NCBI RefSeq assembly: GCF_947241705.1
Contig: NC_079256.1
Location: forward strand, 1 to 64,000
DNA: 64,000 nt
Direction: 5' to 3'
From: Saccharomyces mikatae IFO 1815
Lineage: Eukaryota > Ascomycota > Saccharomycetes > Saccharomycetales > Saccharomycetaceae
A model generated the notes under the pieces. The model was not told where the DNA came from and did no database searches. It saw only the letters and a list, made by a program, of their open reading frames with translations. The translations under genes were made by a program, and so were the position numbers. Shown piece by piece: positions 8,890 to 17,959 of the stretch (position 1 is the first letter of the stretch; each line of letters starts with the position of its first letter).

Positions 8890-10515
8890 ATGAGTTCCGG
8901 TTACCTAGACAATTTCAAAAACATCTTTTTTGTCGATGTGCTGGAGTATTTGAATATACTCAACATCGTTGAAGATATGGACGGATTAGTAGATGTGGAA
9001 TTTCAGAACGTCTGTAAATCTTCTACATCGTCAACTAGCATTCAGCTGGCCCACTGTTCTAGCCAACAAGATGCAGGGTTGGGGGCTCTGAGCCCAAAGA
9101 AGGAATGCTTCTTGGTGGAATGGACCAATCCTGATGATCCAGATCACCCACACAATTGGTCAAACCTTAAGAAAGGTTTCATTATGTTCGAAATTTTGTT
9201 TTTAACATGCGTGACGTACATGGGATCTTCGATCTATACACCCGGCCAGCAAGCTATCCAGTCGCAGTTCAAGGTCCGCAACGTGGTCGCAACATTGAAC
9301 CTTTCCATATATGTCTTGGGCTATAGAATGGGACCGATCTTCTTGGCGCCCTTTTCTGAATTCGCCACCATAGGAAGACAAACTATTTACATAATTACGT
9401 TATTCGTGTTTATTATGTTCCAGATCGGTTGTGCAACAGTGGAGAACATAGGCGGTCTTATTGTCATGCGATTCATTAGTGGCGTACTTTATCACCTGCA
9501 CTGTCCACTGGCGCTGTGAGCATTAGAGACGTCATCAGCGATGAAAAAAAAATTCCTTTGGTGATGGGGCTATGGTCCATTGGTGCGGTGCTAGCTCCTG
9601 TCATGGCCCCATTATTGGGAGCATCTATGATGGTTGCAAAAGGTTGGAGATACATTTTTTGGCTACTAACTTGGGTGGCTACTGCAAATTTTGTTCTGTT
9701 GTTTTTCTTCCTTCCTGAAACATTATCAGACAATGTACTTTACCGGAGATGCCGAAGGATAAAAAAAATGACAGGCATAGACGCATACTGCACACTTAGG
9801 CAGCAAGACGAAAAGAGACTTGATATATTGCAATTCCTTCTCGAAGCTATTTTAAGACCGTTCAGAATAATTGCCCGAAAGAAAAAATTGTAGCTTGTTT
9901 CGATGCCTACATGGCTTTGTTATATGGATCCTTGTATTTATTCGTCGAGTCATTCCCACTAGTGTTTGTTGACATCTACCACTTTAGTCTGGTTGAAATG
10001 GGTGTTGCATATATGGGCTTTACTGCCGGCTGCATATTTGGATATCTTGCCTTGTACATTTTTCAAACAAAATTTATTGATCCTAAATTTGATAGCGACG
10101 CATTCGAACCGGAGTTCCTTTTGCCGTTAAATATGGTTTTGGGTTGGATATTCCCTTTATCACTATTTTTATTTGGCTGGGCAGCTTCTGTGCCTTGGAT
10201 GCTTGTCGAATTATCTCTGTTTTTGTTCATGTTCGCGGTGTTCATTCTTTTCCAAATCTCATTTTCATATCTTGCTATGTGCTATCTCTGTCATGTTGCA
10301 TCTGTTTTTGCTGGCAGCGCCCTAACAAGATCGCTATTTGCTTGTGCCTTCCCTCTATTTGGCACTGCAATGTATAATGACCTTGCCATTGAACACTACC
10401 CTGTTGCTTGGGGTTCCTCCTTAGTTGGGTTTGTCGCATTGGGCCTGTCAGTGATTCCATTGTGCTTTTCAAGTACGGTAAGTCTTTGAGAGGCAATTCT
10501 TATTTTGCAAACTAA
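8890..10515 (+). pseudogene. FLR1-like multidrug exporter (MFS, DHA1 family), frameshifted
   Basis: Three successive open segments in different frames together follow the Flr1 drug:H+ antiporter from end to end: VDVLEYLNILN near the N-terminus, TCVTYMGSSIYTPGQQ, ATLNLSIYVLGY, FSLVEMGVAYMGF, LSLFLFGWAASVPW and AFPLFGTAMYNDLA. Flr1 is a 12-helix plasma-membrane exporter (548 aa). The frame changes near 9500, again near 9880 in an A-rich run of codons, and again near 10465, after which the third frame continues to a stop at 10513-10515. It is therefore a decayed gene unless the breaks are assembly errors in homopolymers. In the intact family this protein would export fluconazole- or cycloheximide-type compounds. 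It is divergent from the reductase at 7420 and shares its CGGCCGA-bearing promoter. Confidence 0.85.
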
Positions 10516-10539
10516 AATTTTCGAACACCGTTACTGCAA

Positions 10540-11340
10540 GGTGCTTCTCAATTGCCGAAAATGAATCCATGTACTCAGCACTCGATCTATCACTGCTACT
10601 TTCAACAACCGAAATTTGAAGTTTTGAAGCCCGAATTTCTAACCATAACATCCGTTCTAGGTGTTATCAGTTGCACATCTTTGACTTTTGTACTTTGAAG
10701 GCTCATATAGGAGACCCAATATTATGGATATATTTGAGAGATGGTTGAGAATAGCTGAGAGTAGCTGAGTCTAGAATATTCCTACCTTCATATAATAATT
10801 TGAATATCTTTTTTGGCATCTAATGTTGAATTCTGCACAGCCATTACCAAAATCTTCGTGAGTAATTTTACAGTCACCACATCCTTGCCATCACTGCTAT
10901 AGTCCTCATCAATTGTTCATCACCTTGCAGGACCAATACATTAAGTTTACTTTCGAAAATCCAAAATGTCCGGAAAAGTATGGAAACGATATATACCCTT
11001 ATAGAAATATTCTTAAGTTGTTTCCTCTCATTCGTCAGCCATTTCACAATAATACCAAGGTAACAGACTGATTTCGAAGTTGTTTAGTATGTTCTATACA
11101 CCGTAAAAAAACACCTTTTCTGTGAACGACGGTGGCTCTGACCAGTAGTTGTCGCGGTGACCTTTGGAAAGAGACACCATTGAAATAGTTGCTAAAGCCA
11201 ATATGAGCCATGCTAATTGCCCGTTCTCGGTTATTAGCAACGTTAGTCCTGTTGCGATTTACTCGAACCTTAGATAAATAATGCGCAAAATATACAAAAT
11301 CGACCGTTTCAGCCCCACTTGCACAATGGTCAGAAATCAA
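10540..11340 (-). pseudogene. Relic of a second RDS1-like regulator
   Basis: Minus-strand remnants align in order with residues ~115-435 of the intact RDS1 at 4600-7098: AHYLSKVRV and the GFSNYFNGVSF stretch (intact DFSNYANGIPF), FLRCIEHTKQLR (intact ILRRIEHSKLFR), and MLWLEIRASKLQISVVES next to SSDRSSAEYMDSF (intact MLWLGIQSLKFQISLAEG, SDRSNGEYMEPF). DNA similarity is also visible, for example TTTGTACTTTGAAGGCTCAT in both. The zinc cluster, the C-terminal half and the activation tail are missing and several frames are interrupted. It lies tail to tail with the FLR1-like pseudogene and appears truncated at both ends. It probably marks the other boundary of the segment inserted between RDS1 and ADH7. 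Confidence 0.85.
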
Positions 11341-11405
11341 TATGTAGTATATATTCGAAGACTTTCTTTAAAAATTTCCAGAGAATAGTAAGCTATATAC
11401 ATACA

Positions 11406-12491
11406 CTACTTATGGAACTCCTTGTCATAGTCGACTAAAGTGAATCTATATTTGACATCACCTTTTTCCATTCTTGTAAAAGCTCGATGAACGCCTTCTT
11501 CACCAATTGGAAGTTCTTCCACCCATATCTTGACATTCTTTTCGGAAACTAGCTCCAACAATTGTTCAATTTCTTTTCTGGAGCCAATAGCACTGCTGGA
11601 GATGGAGACTCCCATCAGGCCCAATGGTTGCAGAACAAGTTTCTCACCATGTTCTGGAGCAGCAATAGAAACTATAGAACCCCCAATCTTCATCACCTTA
11701 ATGACACTGTCAAAATTAACCTCAGTGAGAGAAGAAGAACAAATGACAAGAAGATCCAAAGTATTAAAGTATTTTTTGGTCCAGTCCTTATCCTCTAACG
11801 TGGCAATATAATGATCAGCACCAAGTCTCATAGAGTCCTCCTTCTTGGATTGGCCACGAGAGAAGGCATAAACCTCGGCACCCATAGCCTTTGCTAACAG
11901 AATACCCATATGACCAATACCACCGATACCCACAATTCCTACCTTCTTACCTGGACCACACCCGTTTCTTAATAGCGGAGAGAACACAGTAATACCACCA
12001 CACAGTAATGGAGCGGCCAATGGACTTGGAATGTTCTCCGGAATTGGAATAGCAAAATGCTCATGAAGTCTCACGTGGGATGCAAAGCCTCCTTGTGCAA
12101 TATACCCGTCCTTGTATGGCGTCCACATGGTAAGAACATGGTCAACTGTGCAATATTGTTCGTTATCACTTTTGCAACGTTCGCATTCAAGACATGCCAA
12201 AGCTTGGGCACCAACGCCAACACGGTCTCCGATTTTTATCCCCGTGTGGCACTTGGGACCTACCTTTACCACGCGACCAATTATTTCATGTCCAAGAACT
12301 TGGTTTTTTGGAACTGGACCCCAATTGCCAGCTGCTATGTGAAAATCAGATCCGCAGATACCACAATCTTCGATTTCAATATCAATATCGTGGTCAGCAA
12401 AGGGTTTAGGATCAAAAGTCACTAATGTAGGGTGCTTCCAATCTTCTGCATTGGATATACCGATACCTTAAAACTTTTCTGGATAAGACAT
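11406..12491 (-). pseudogene. ADH7: ADH7 (NADPH-dependent cinnamyl alcohol dehydrogenase) with stop at codon 8
   Basis: From ATG (12489-12491) the frame reads MSYPEKF, then TAA (12468-12470), then GIGISNAEDWKHPTLV and the whole enzyme to 11406: 361 codons, exactly the ADH7 length. S. cerevisiae ADH7 has CAA (Gln) at codon 8, so this is one nonsense change. The rest looks functional: catalytic-zinc Cys46 in GICGSD, GHE motif, structural-zinc cysteines in ACLECERCKSDNEQYC, and the Rossmann GIVGIGGIGHMG. No ATG follows until about codon 122, past the zinc ligands; the open frame after the stop otherwise begins at GTG. Loss is probably recent, or it could be a sequencing or strain variant. In the intact family it reduces cinnamaldehydes and fusel aldehydes with NADPH. 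Confidence 0.85.
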
Positions 12492-12639
12492 TTTTTTTTT
12501 CACTTTTTCGTGTTAGTCAACAGTTTTATACTTTCTTCATTTCAGTAGCATCAAACAACATCAAAAGCAATGCACATTCCTGCTTCTTTTATAGTTTTAT
12601 CTTCAGTGTTAGGTTCCCAATTAGTGGCGTCTGCTTTAA

Positions 12640-12689
12640 CTTCATTTCGGCCCTATTGTGCGGCCGAAATGAAGATGTGCTTCGGCCGA
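12640..12689. promoter_or_regulatory. CGGCCGA sites with 13-bp perfect inverted repeat, ADH7 promoter
   Basis: CTTCATTTCGGCC (12640-12652) and GGCCGAAATGAAG (12662-12674) are perfect reverse complements separated by 9 bp. CGGCCGA occurs at 12661 and 12683 (22 bp apart). The block is ~150-200 bp upstream of the ADH7 ATG. The paired inverted CGG-type half-sites are typical of dimeric zinc-cluster factors, and the CGGCCGA heptamer is shared with the AAD3 and reductase/exporter promoters. Confidence 0.72.
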
Positions 12690-13440
12690 TCCGCTATAAG
12701 GCACTGGCACTAAATACCAAGCTTCTCCTTCGACCAACTTGGCGCAGCTATTTATAGGAGTAAACTATCATCATATTCTCTGTGCTCCGATTACAACTAA
12801 CCAAAAATAATGCCGCATTATTATATTCTACAGTCTATTTGAAAGTAGCTCCTCGACTCTACCCCTGTCCTATCTACATATACGCTTTCTACACTCTGTC
12901 TCTCACTATTGGATGCATACAAGTACCTGATCGATTCAGGAGTACTGATATTCATAGAACCAAACATAGAGTTTATATTACTATGACTTAGTATGCATAG
13001 AAGCTGTTCTGCTAAAGAACCTTAAATTTGAAAGTGACACATAAGGGTGAACAACTCCGGGCAACCTATTTATACGAAAGATCAACAAGTCTAAAAATAC
13101 ATAGCGGGCATTCGCCATACATTGGCATATATCGTCAAAGCGATATCTTTAACTCCTTTCTCTAGAAGTATTGTTCAGAACACTGCCTTTCCTACTTATA
13201 TATTCCGTCGCTCAAGCGCACATGCATCTAAATGACACTGCAGCTGAAACAACTTTCGTTGAGTCATTTGTACTCTGGATAACCGTTTATGCACTGCAAT
13301 TGATCAAGTAAGTTCATAATATTAATATACATCTGCATATATCAAACTATTTATACCATCCAAAAAAAAAATCTTTTTTTTTTTTCATTTTTCGTTACCT
13401 TTCAATATCTATATTATTTCATTCGTAAAAGAGTCTATCT
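12690..13440. other. Spacer between ADH7 promoter and PAU 3' end
   Basis: 751 bp. Poly-T/A runs near 13360-13390 probably belong to PAU 3'-end formation. A short open frame at 12782-12991 has no recognisable similarity. I see no gene. Confidence 0.5.
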
Positions 13441-13803
13441 TTAGTTAGCGATGGTGTAGATACCGTCCTTGGATAAAGCACTAGAAATAGCTGGCTTTAA
13501 TCTGCTGGAGTACCATGGCACACCAGTAATCATTCTGGTGACTTGGTCTGGAGCAATACCGGTCAACATGGTGGTGAAATCACCGTAGTTGAAAACAGCT
13601 TCTGCAATTTCGATTGGGTAGGTTTCAGTTGGGTGGGCGGCTTGGAAAGAATAATATTGGGCCAAATGAGCTCTGATATCAGAGACGTAGACACCCAATT
13701 CGACCAAGTTGACTTTTTCGTCAGATTGAGCCAAAGTGGTGGTGGCAGAGACACCGGCAGCGATGGCAGCGACGCCAGCGGCGATTGAAGTTAATTTGAC
13801 CAT
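13441..13803 (-). CDS. Seripauperin (PAU family, SRP1/TIP1 superfamily)
   Basis: 120-residue seripauperin, complete: secretion signal [20 protein letters not shown], then [40 protein letters not shown] and a conserved C-terminus ending [10 protein letters not shown]. These small cell-wall-type proteins lack the Ser-rich repeats of the TIP relatives, are induced in anaerobiosis and repressed by heme. The many PAU genes are nearly identical, so a specific number is unsafe. By position next to ADH7 it corresponds to PAU3 of chromosome III; by chromosome arm it corresponds to PAU8. A TATTTATA element lies ~90 bp upstream near 13892. Confidence 0.92.
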   Translation of the reverse strand: MVKLTSIAAGVAAIAAGVSATTTLAQSDEKVNLVELGVYVSDIRAHLAQYYSFQAAHPTETYPIEIAEAVFNYGDFTTMLTGIAPDQVTRMITGVPWYSSRLKPAISSALSKDGIYTIAN

Positions 13804-15730
13804 TTTATTTGTTTTGTTTCTTAGTGGTGATATGGACTTACATATGAGTAAGGGAAGGACGGAATATTCTCAGATAGGTGACCATAGCAGCCCTATTTAT
13901 ATGAACTTCCTAGCCAATTTTCCTTCCCAAACAAGACATCACCTGGAGCCTGCTTTTCATATCAAATCCCTCAAGTGACTACTCTGGTCTCACCCACCCC
14001 TTTAGTTCTGTTACTATTGAGACGTTTCTGTACTGGAGCGATGCGTCTTTTCCTATGTCCCGTATACGAGACGCACGCTCTATATTGCCTACATCTTTCG
14101 TTGCTTTCTCAGGGCACAAGAATGTTCTTTCACAGCGGAGATACATTAAAAGATACCTTTTAGGTGCCTTTAGATACATCTGCAGCTGTCAGCCAAGAAA
14201 TAAAGCCAAAAAACAAGTTTGGCTTGAACCCTCGTTCAGAGGTCATTTAACTTTCATACTAAACGGTTGCCACGGAAAATTGTAGATATATCTCTTCTTA
14301 AAATAGAAAATAAGAAACTTATTAAGTAACGAAGTCGTATATTCTAGGGGCCTACAGTCTTATACACGATCATAAAATTATCGAAGAAAATAAATGAATG
14401 TATGCTTGAGGTGCTACAAAACCGTGGGTTCTGAAACGACAACAACTTTCACTGAAATTAACCTTTCACCGCTGGAGATGAACTCTGGAATAGCACTATA
14501 GTTCTGTGTTTTAGGAAACCTTTTCCGCCAAGATGACATGTAACTCTTTTATGCTGAGATGAAGTGATCAACGTGGTAGCTATCATGCAAAAATGTTTTC
14601 CTAAGGCTGCCTCTTGAGTATTTTTTTTTTTTAACATGAGAATGATAGACGGTAATATGAATAATACAGAAAGCTTTTGAATTTTCTAATACCACTTCAT
14701 TTTCGTCTCATTTAACCAGCATGTTTGCGTCTTGTAGAGCCTTACAGTTACTATTAGTATGAGTGAGTTTTCCTATTTACACTATAAGCTTATTGGGGGA
14801 GAATAATTGTTTTTCTCGAATATATATCAATGGTCAAGATTGGGTGATATAGACGATATATGTGCTCCTAAAGATAGATTGCGAGGAAAGTGGAAGTCTG
14901 AGAAACATCTTTTCATTGCTTGCATCAAAAATATTTTTGCCCAAACAAGACCTTTCTCTTTCTCAGTAACCTGATCCTACTCACCTGCGCCGGCTTCCAT
15001 CTCATCACTAACTGTTTTGAATAATTACTTCATTTCGTGTATTACTGAAGATAGGGATTCTCATTGGGAAATTGTAAATGGTTGGTGTGAGAGGCCCAAA
15101 TTCAACGAATGGTTGCACGAGAATAAGAAATAATTTCGAACAGAGGGCGAAGTTCTTAACACTTCTATAGTCCAGACAGGCTTGAGACGGTAGTTTTTGA
15201 TAGTTGGACATCTTCCATACTAGCCGGGTTGCACTGTGCAGAATAGTCCTTAGGCAGGCTGCATTCACTAACTATCAATTGGCCATTCAAGACACCTTGG
15301 CAGATGATGTAGATAAGTGCTTTTTTGGACGTATATTTCTTGAAGTAACTTAGCAAGAGAGAAGGAAGAAAGAAGCATATACCAGGTAATGGTGAGAGTT
15401 ATTTTTGGCTTCCAAATCAAAGTAGAATCGTTCAATAGAGTATCCCGGTAGTGAATAGTGTCTTTCTGGGGGTACGTCAAAAGCTGTATTTTTTTTATTT
15501 TACGGACGTTTATAAAAGACCAGAAATGTGTTATTCTTTATGAATTACCTCAGGATAGTTTAAAGGAAGTAACTCATAATCATGTACGACTGAAGTCAAC
15601 TACTTATCGTATAAATATAGAAAGAACAGTCATTTGAAGTTAAGAACGTAAGGGTTGACAATTTAATAGTATGATCAATGATAAAGTTTAAAACGAAGAA
15701 GTTGATTAAATGATGTTATTAAGTAGGTTT
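13804..15730. other. Gene-free spacer with short decayed frames
   Basis: 1.9 kb between PAU and the first solo LTR. Only short overlapping open frames occur (for example minus strand 15008-15480), with no family motif. They may be remnants of a lost gene, but I cannot name one. Confidence 0.45.
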
Positions 15731-16061
15731 TGAGGTTTGGGTGAATTTGAGATGATTTTTGGGATTCCATGGTTGATAAAGGCAATATTATTTGGTATAT
15801 AGAATATACTAGAAGTTCTCTTCGAGGATATAGGAATCCAATAAATGGAACTCGTAATTCTACATAATTCTGTATATGCTTTTTTGTCGTTTCATATGTT
15901 GTCTGTCATTATGATACTACATTATCAATCCCCGCATTTTAGCTTCCTCTAACTTTGATGACAGCTTCTCATAACTTACATCATCTTCTAACACCGTATA
16001 TGATAATGTACTAGTAGTATGACTACCAGTTGATAAACGATAGTTGATCTTCATTTCAACA
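15731..16061 (-). mobile_element. Solo delta LTR (Ty1/Ty2 family)
   Basis: A 331-bp segment in reverse orientation. Read on the minus strand it starts TGTTGAAATGAAGATCAACT and includes GAACTTCTAGTATATTCTAT, matching the Ty1/Ty2 delta LTR I know (334 bp). Flanks GGTTT and GTTTT are a near-match to a 5-bp target duplication. No internal Ty sequence remains. Moderate divergence from the modern consensus suggests a fairly old insertion. Confidence 0.88.
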
Positions 16062-17242
16062 GTTTTATACCCTTTTTTGCGGAATCTTATATTCTCAAGG
16101 TAATACTTGATAACTTTGCTCAAACAAAAAAGTTTACATTTTATCAAAAATGGCACCAAAACAATTATTTCAAAATTTATTTATTTCTCAAATCATTCTT
16201 CTCTCGTTCATAATTGGCGTTGACATTTCCGTAGTGCTTATAAATACATTTCAGTCATATAAGCGCTTGTTTCGATAGCTTCCTTTTAGGTGACAACATT
16301 AAATACGTACACAAGAAGCTGTATATACTTACAATGATAATATTAACTCCACATTCATATTGCCCACTAAGATTAGATACCAAATTCAATTGTAATAATA
16401 AATTATGAGAAATAACTTTTCTTTTTTAATCATAATGTGAGAGGTGCCAAAATAAGATGCTGCCTACATTACTGTGAGAGGGACCCTGATTTGCATCTTA
16501 TGTAAAGCAGCGCCTTCTCGAAGTCTAATTTCTGGCACCGATGTCAACCTCGGACTGATGTTCTCAAGAAAAAAACGAAAAAAAGACAATTAAGTGTGAA
16601 GAAAGGAACGAAGCGATCAAACGGTTGAATATATAGTATAAGACCAAGGAAACCCAAAAAGAATTGAAAAAGTGGATTGTTATTGCTCACACTAGTGGAT
16701 ATGGTGATTGCGTGAAATGTTCAGACATCATACCTTATATATGTTTCTGGATGGAGGGTGGTATAAGACTATATAACAATATGGGTGCAGCTAAGTTAAA
16801 GATCATTCAATTGAACTAATAGCTTGGAAGTTACGTATACATAAATGCGATTTGTACATGAAACTGATAGTAAATCACCCAGGAATTGATATCATATTGA
16901 TCATGTTTGATATAACTAACCGTAGTGTGTTTTATTTACCTATCTTGTGTAGCATAGTATGATATATTCTTGGTTACAACCAAACTGCTACTTTTCACAT
17001 GGAAATGTCTAGTCGTATCGCGGGTTATTTTTTCATGAAGGCCTTTTCTTTTCTTGACTTGGGGATTATAGAGCTGCTTTCTTATCATGCCGACTATTCT
17101 TAAAGAATGCTTGAAGTCGAGAAATAATGCCAACATCATCCGTTGGGACAGCCAACCCGTCTTCGGTAAAATCTTCGTGTGTAACCTTGTCTATTAATTC
17201 AGGATCTCTCATGAATAGTGAAAATGCAAACAACGGTATTGT
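16062..17242. other. Gene-free spacer
   Basis: 1.2 kb without a recognisable gene. A T-rich and A-rich stretch at 16570-16700 resembles a yeast promoter that no longer faces an intact gene. A short minus-strand frame ending at 17066 has protein-like composition but no family I recognise. Confidence 0.45.
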
Positions 17243-17377
17243 ACATATAAGAATGGATTTTATCTCATCAAGAGGATACAATGATATGTATGTTACTTTT
17301 ATAATAATATATAAGAATGTCCAATAATCTTACTACATTATGACTAATAAGCTAGATCGCAATTCCTTACGTCAACA
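17243..17377 (-). mobile_element. Fragment of the LTR-like repeat found in the X element
   Basis: Read on the minus strand from TGTTGACGTAAGGAATTGCG, ~135 bp match the first 135 bp of the insertion at 981-1189 with only about six to eight differences; similarity then ends abruptly. It is in opposite orientation to the X-element copy. It is a truncated fossil of the same family. Confidence 0.65.
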
Positions 17378-17959
17378 AAAATAAGTAATCCATCCCTATA
17401 ATGGGTAACCTTGCACGAATGTGTTCATGAAAGGTTTAACAACTGATATAATAGCCGACGTTATATTAAACTGTCTTGATGCTTAGGGAATTTTTGTTCA
17501 AAATAGTATAATGAGGACATTCTTTGAGCAATTATTGCTGTGCTTAAACCTCCCACTTAATCTTTAAAAAAGTGGTAGTTTAACAATTATGATTCCATTT
17601 TTCAGGTTCTGCTTAATTCGAACATGGCAACCCGCAGTTCAGGATCATTTTAGGTGAAGAATTTTGCATATAGGGCAAGAATTAATACTGTTCACTATCA
17701 TCTTGTGAAGAAATACTTTCGTTTGAGATGAAAGATTTCTTATGACCGCACATATTTTGGAAACAAAAAATTTCACTATTGTTATGCCTGAATACAACTA
17801 GGTGTCACCTATTAGAATTGTGATAAACGAGATTATCATTGACTAAGACGTTCTTGGGGTACGGTATGCCCTCATCTAAGTCCTCCATCCATCTAACTGT
17901 TATTTGCAAGCTCTCTGCACTCGGAGAATAGGACATAAAATACCGATCTAAAATTGGTA
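17378..17959. other. Gene-free spacer
   Basis: About 580 bp, AT-rich, with no open frame of note and no repeat that I recognise. Confidence 0.4.

Noticed and set aside
13441-13803. Assigning a specific PAU number
   Set aside because: PAU proteins are nearly identical; position fits both PAU3 (next to ADH7) and PAU8 (chromosome I-left).
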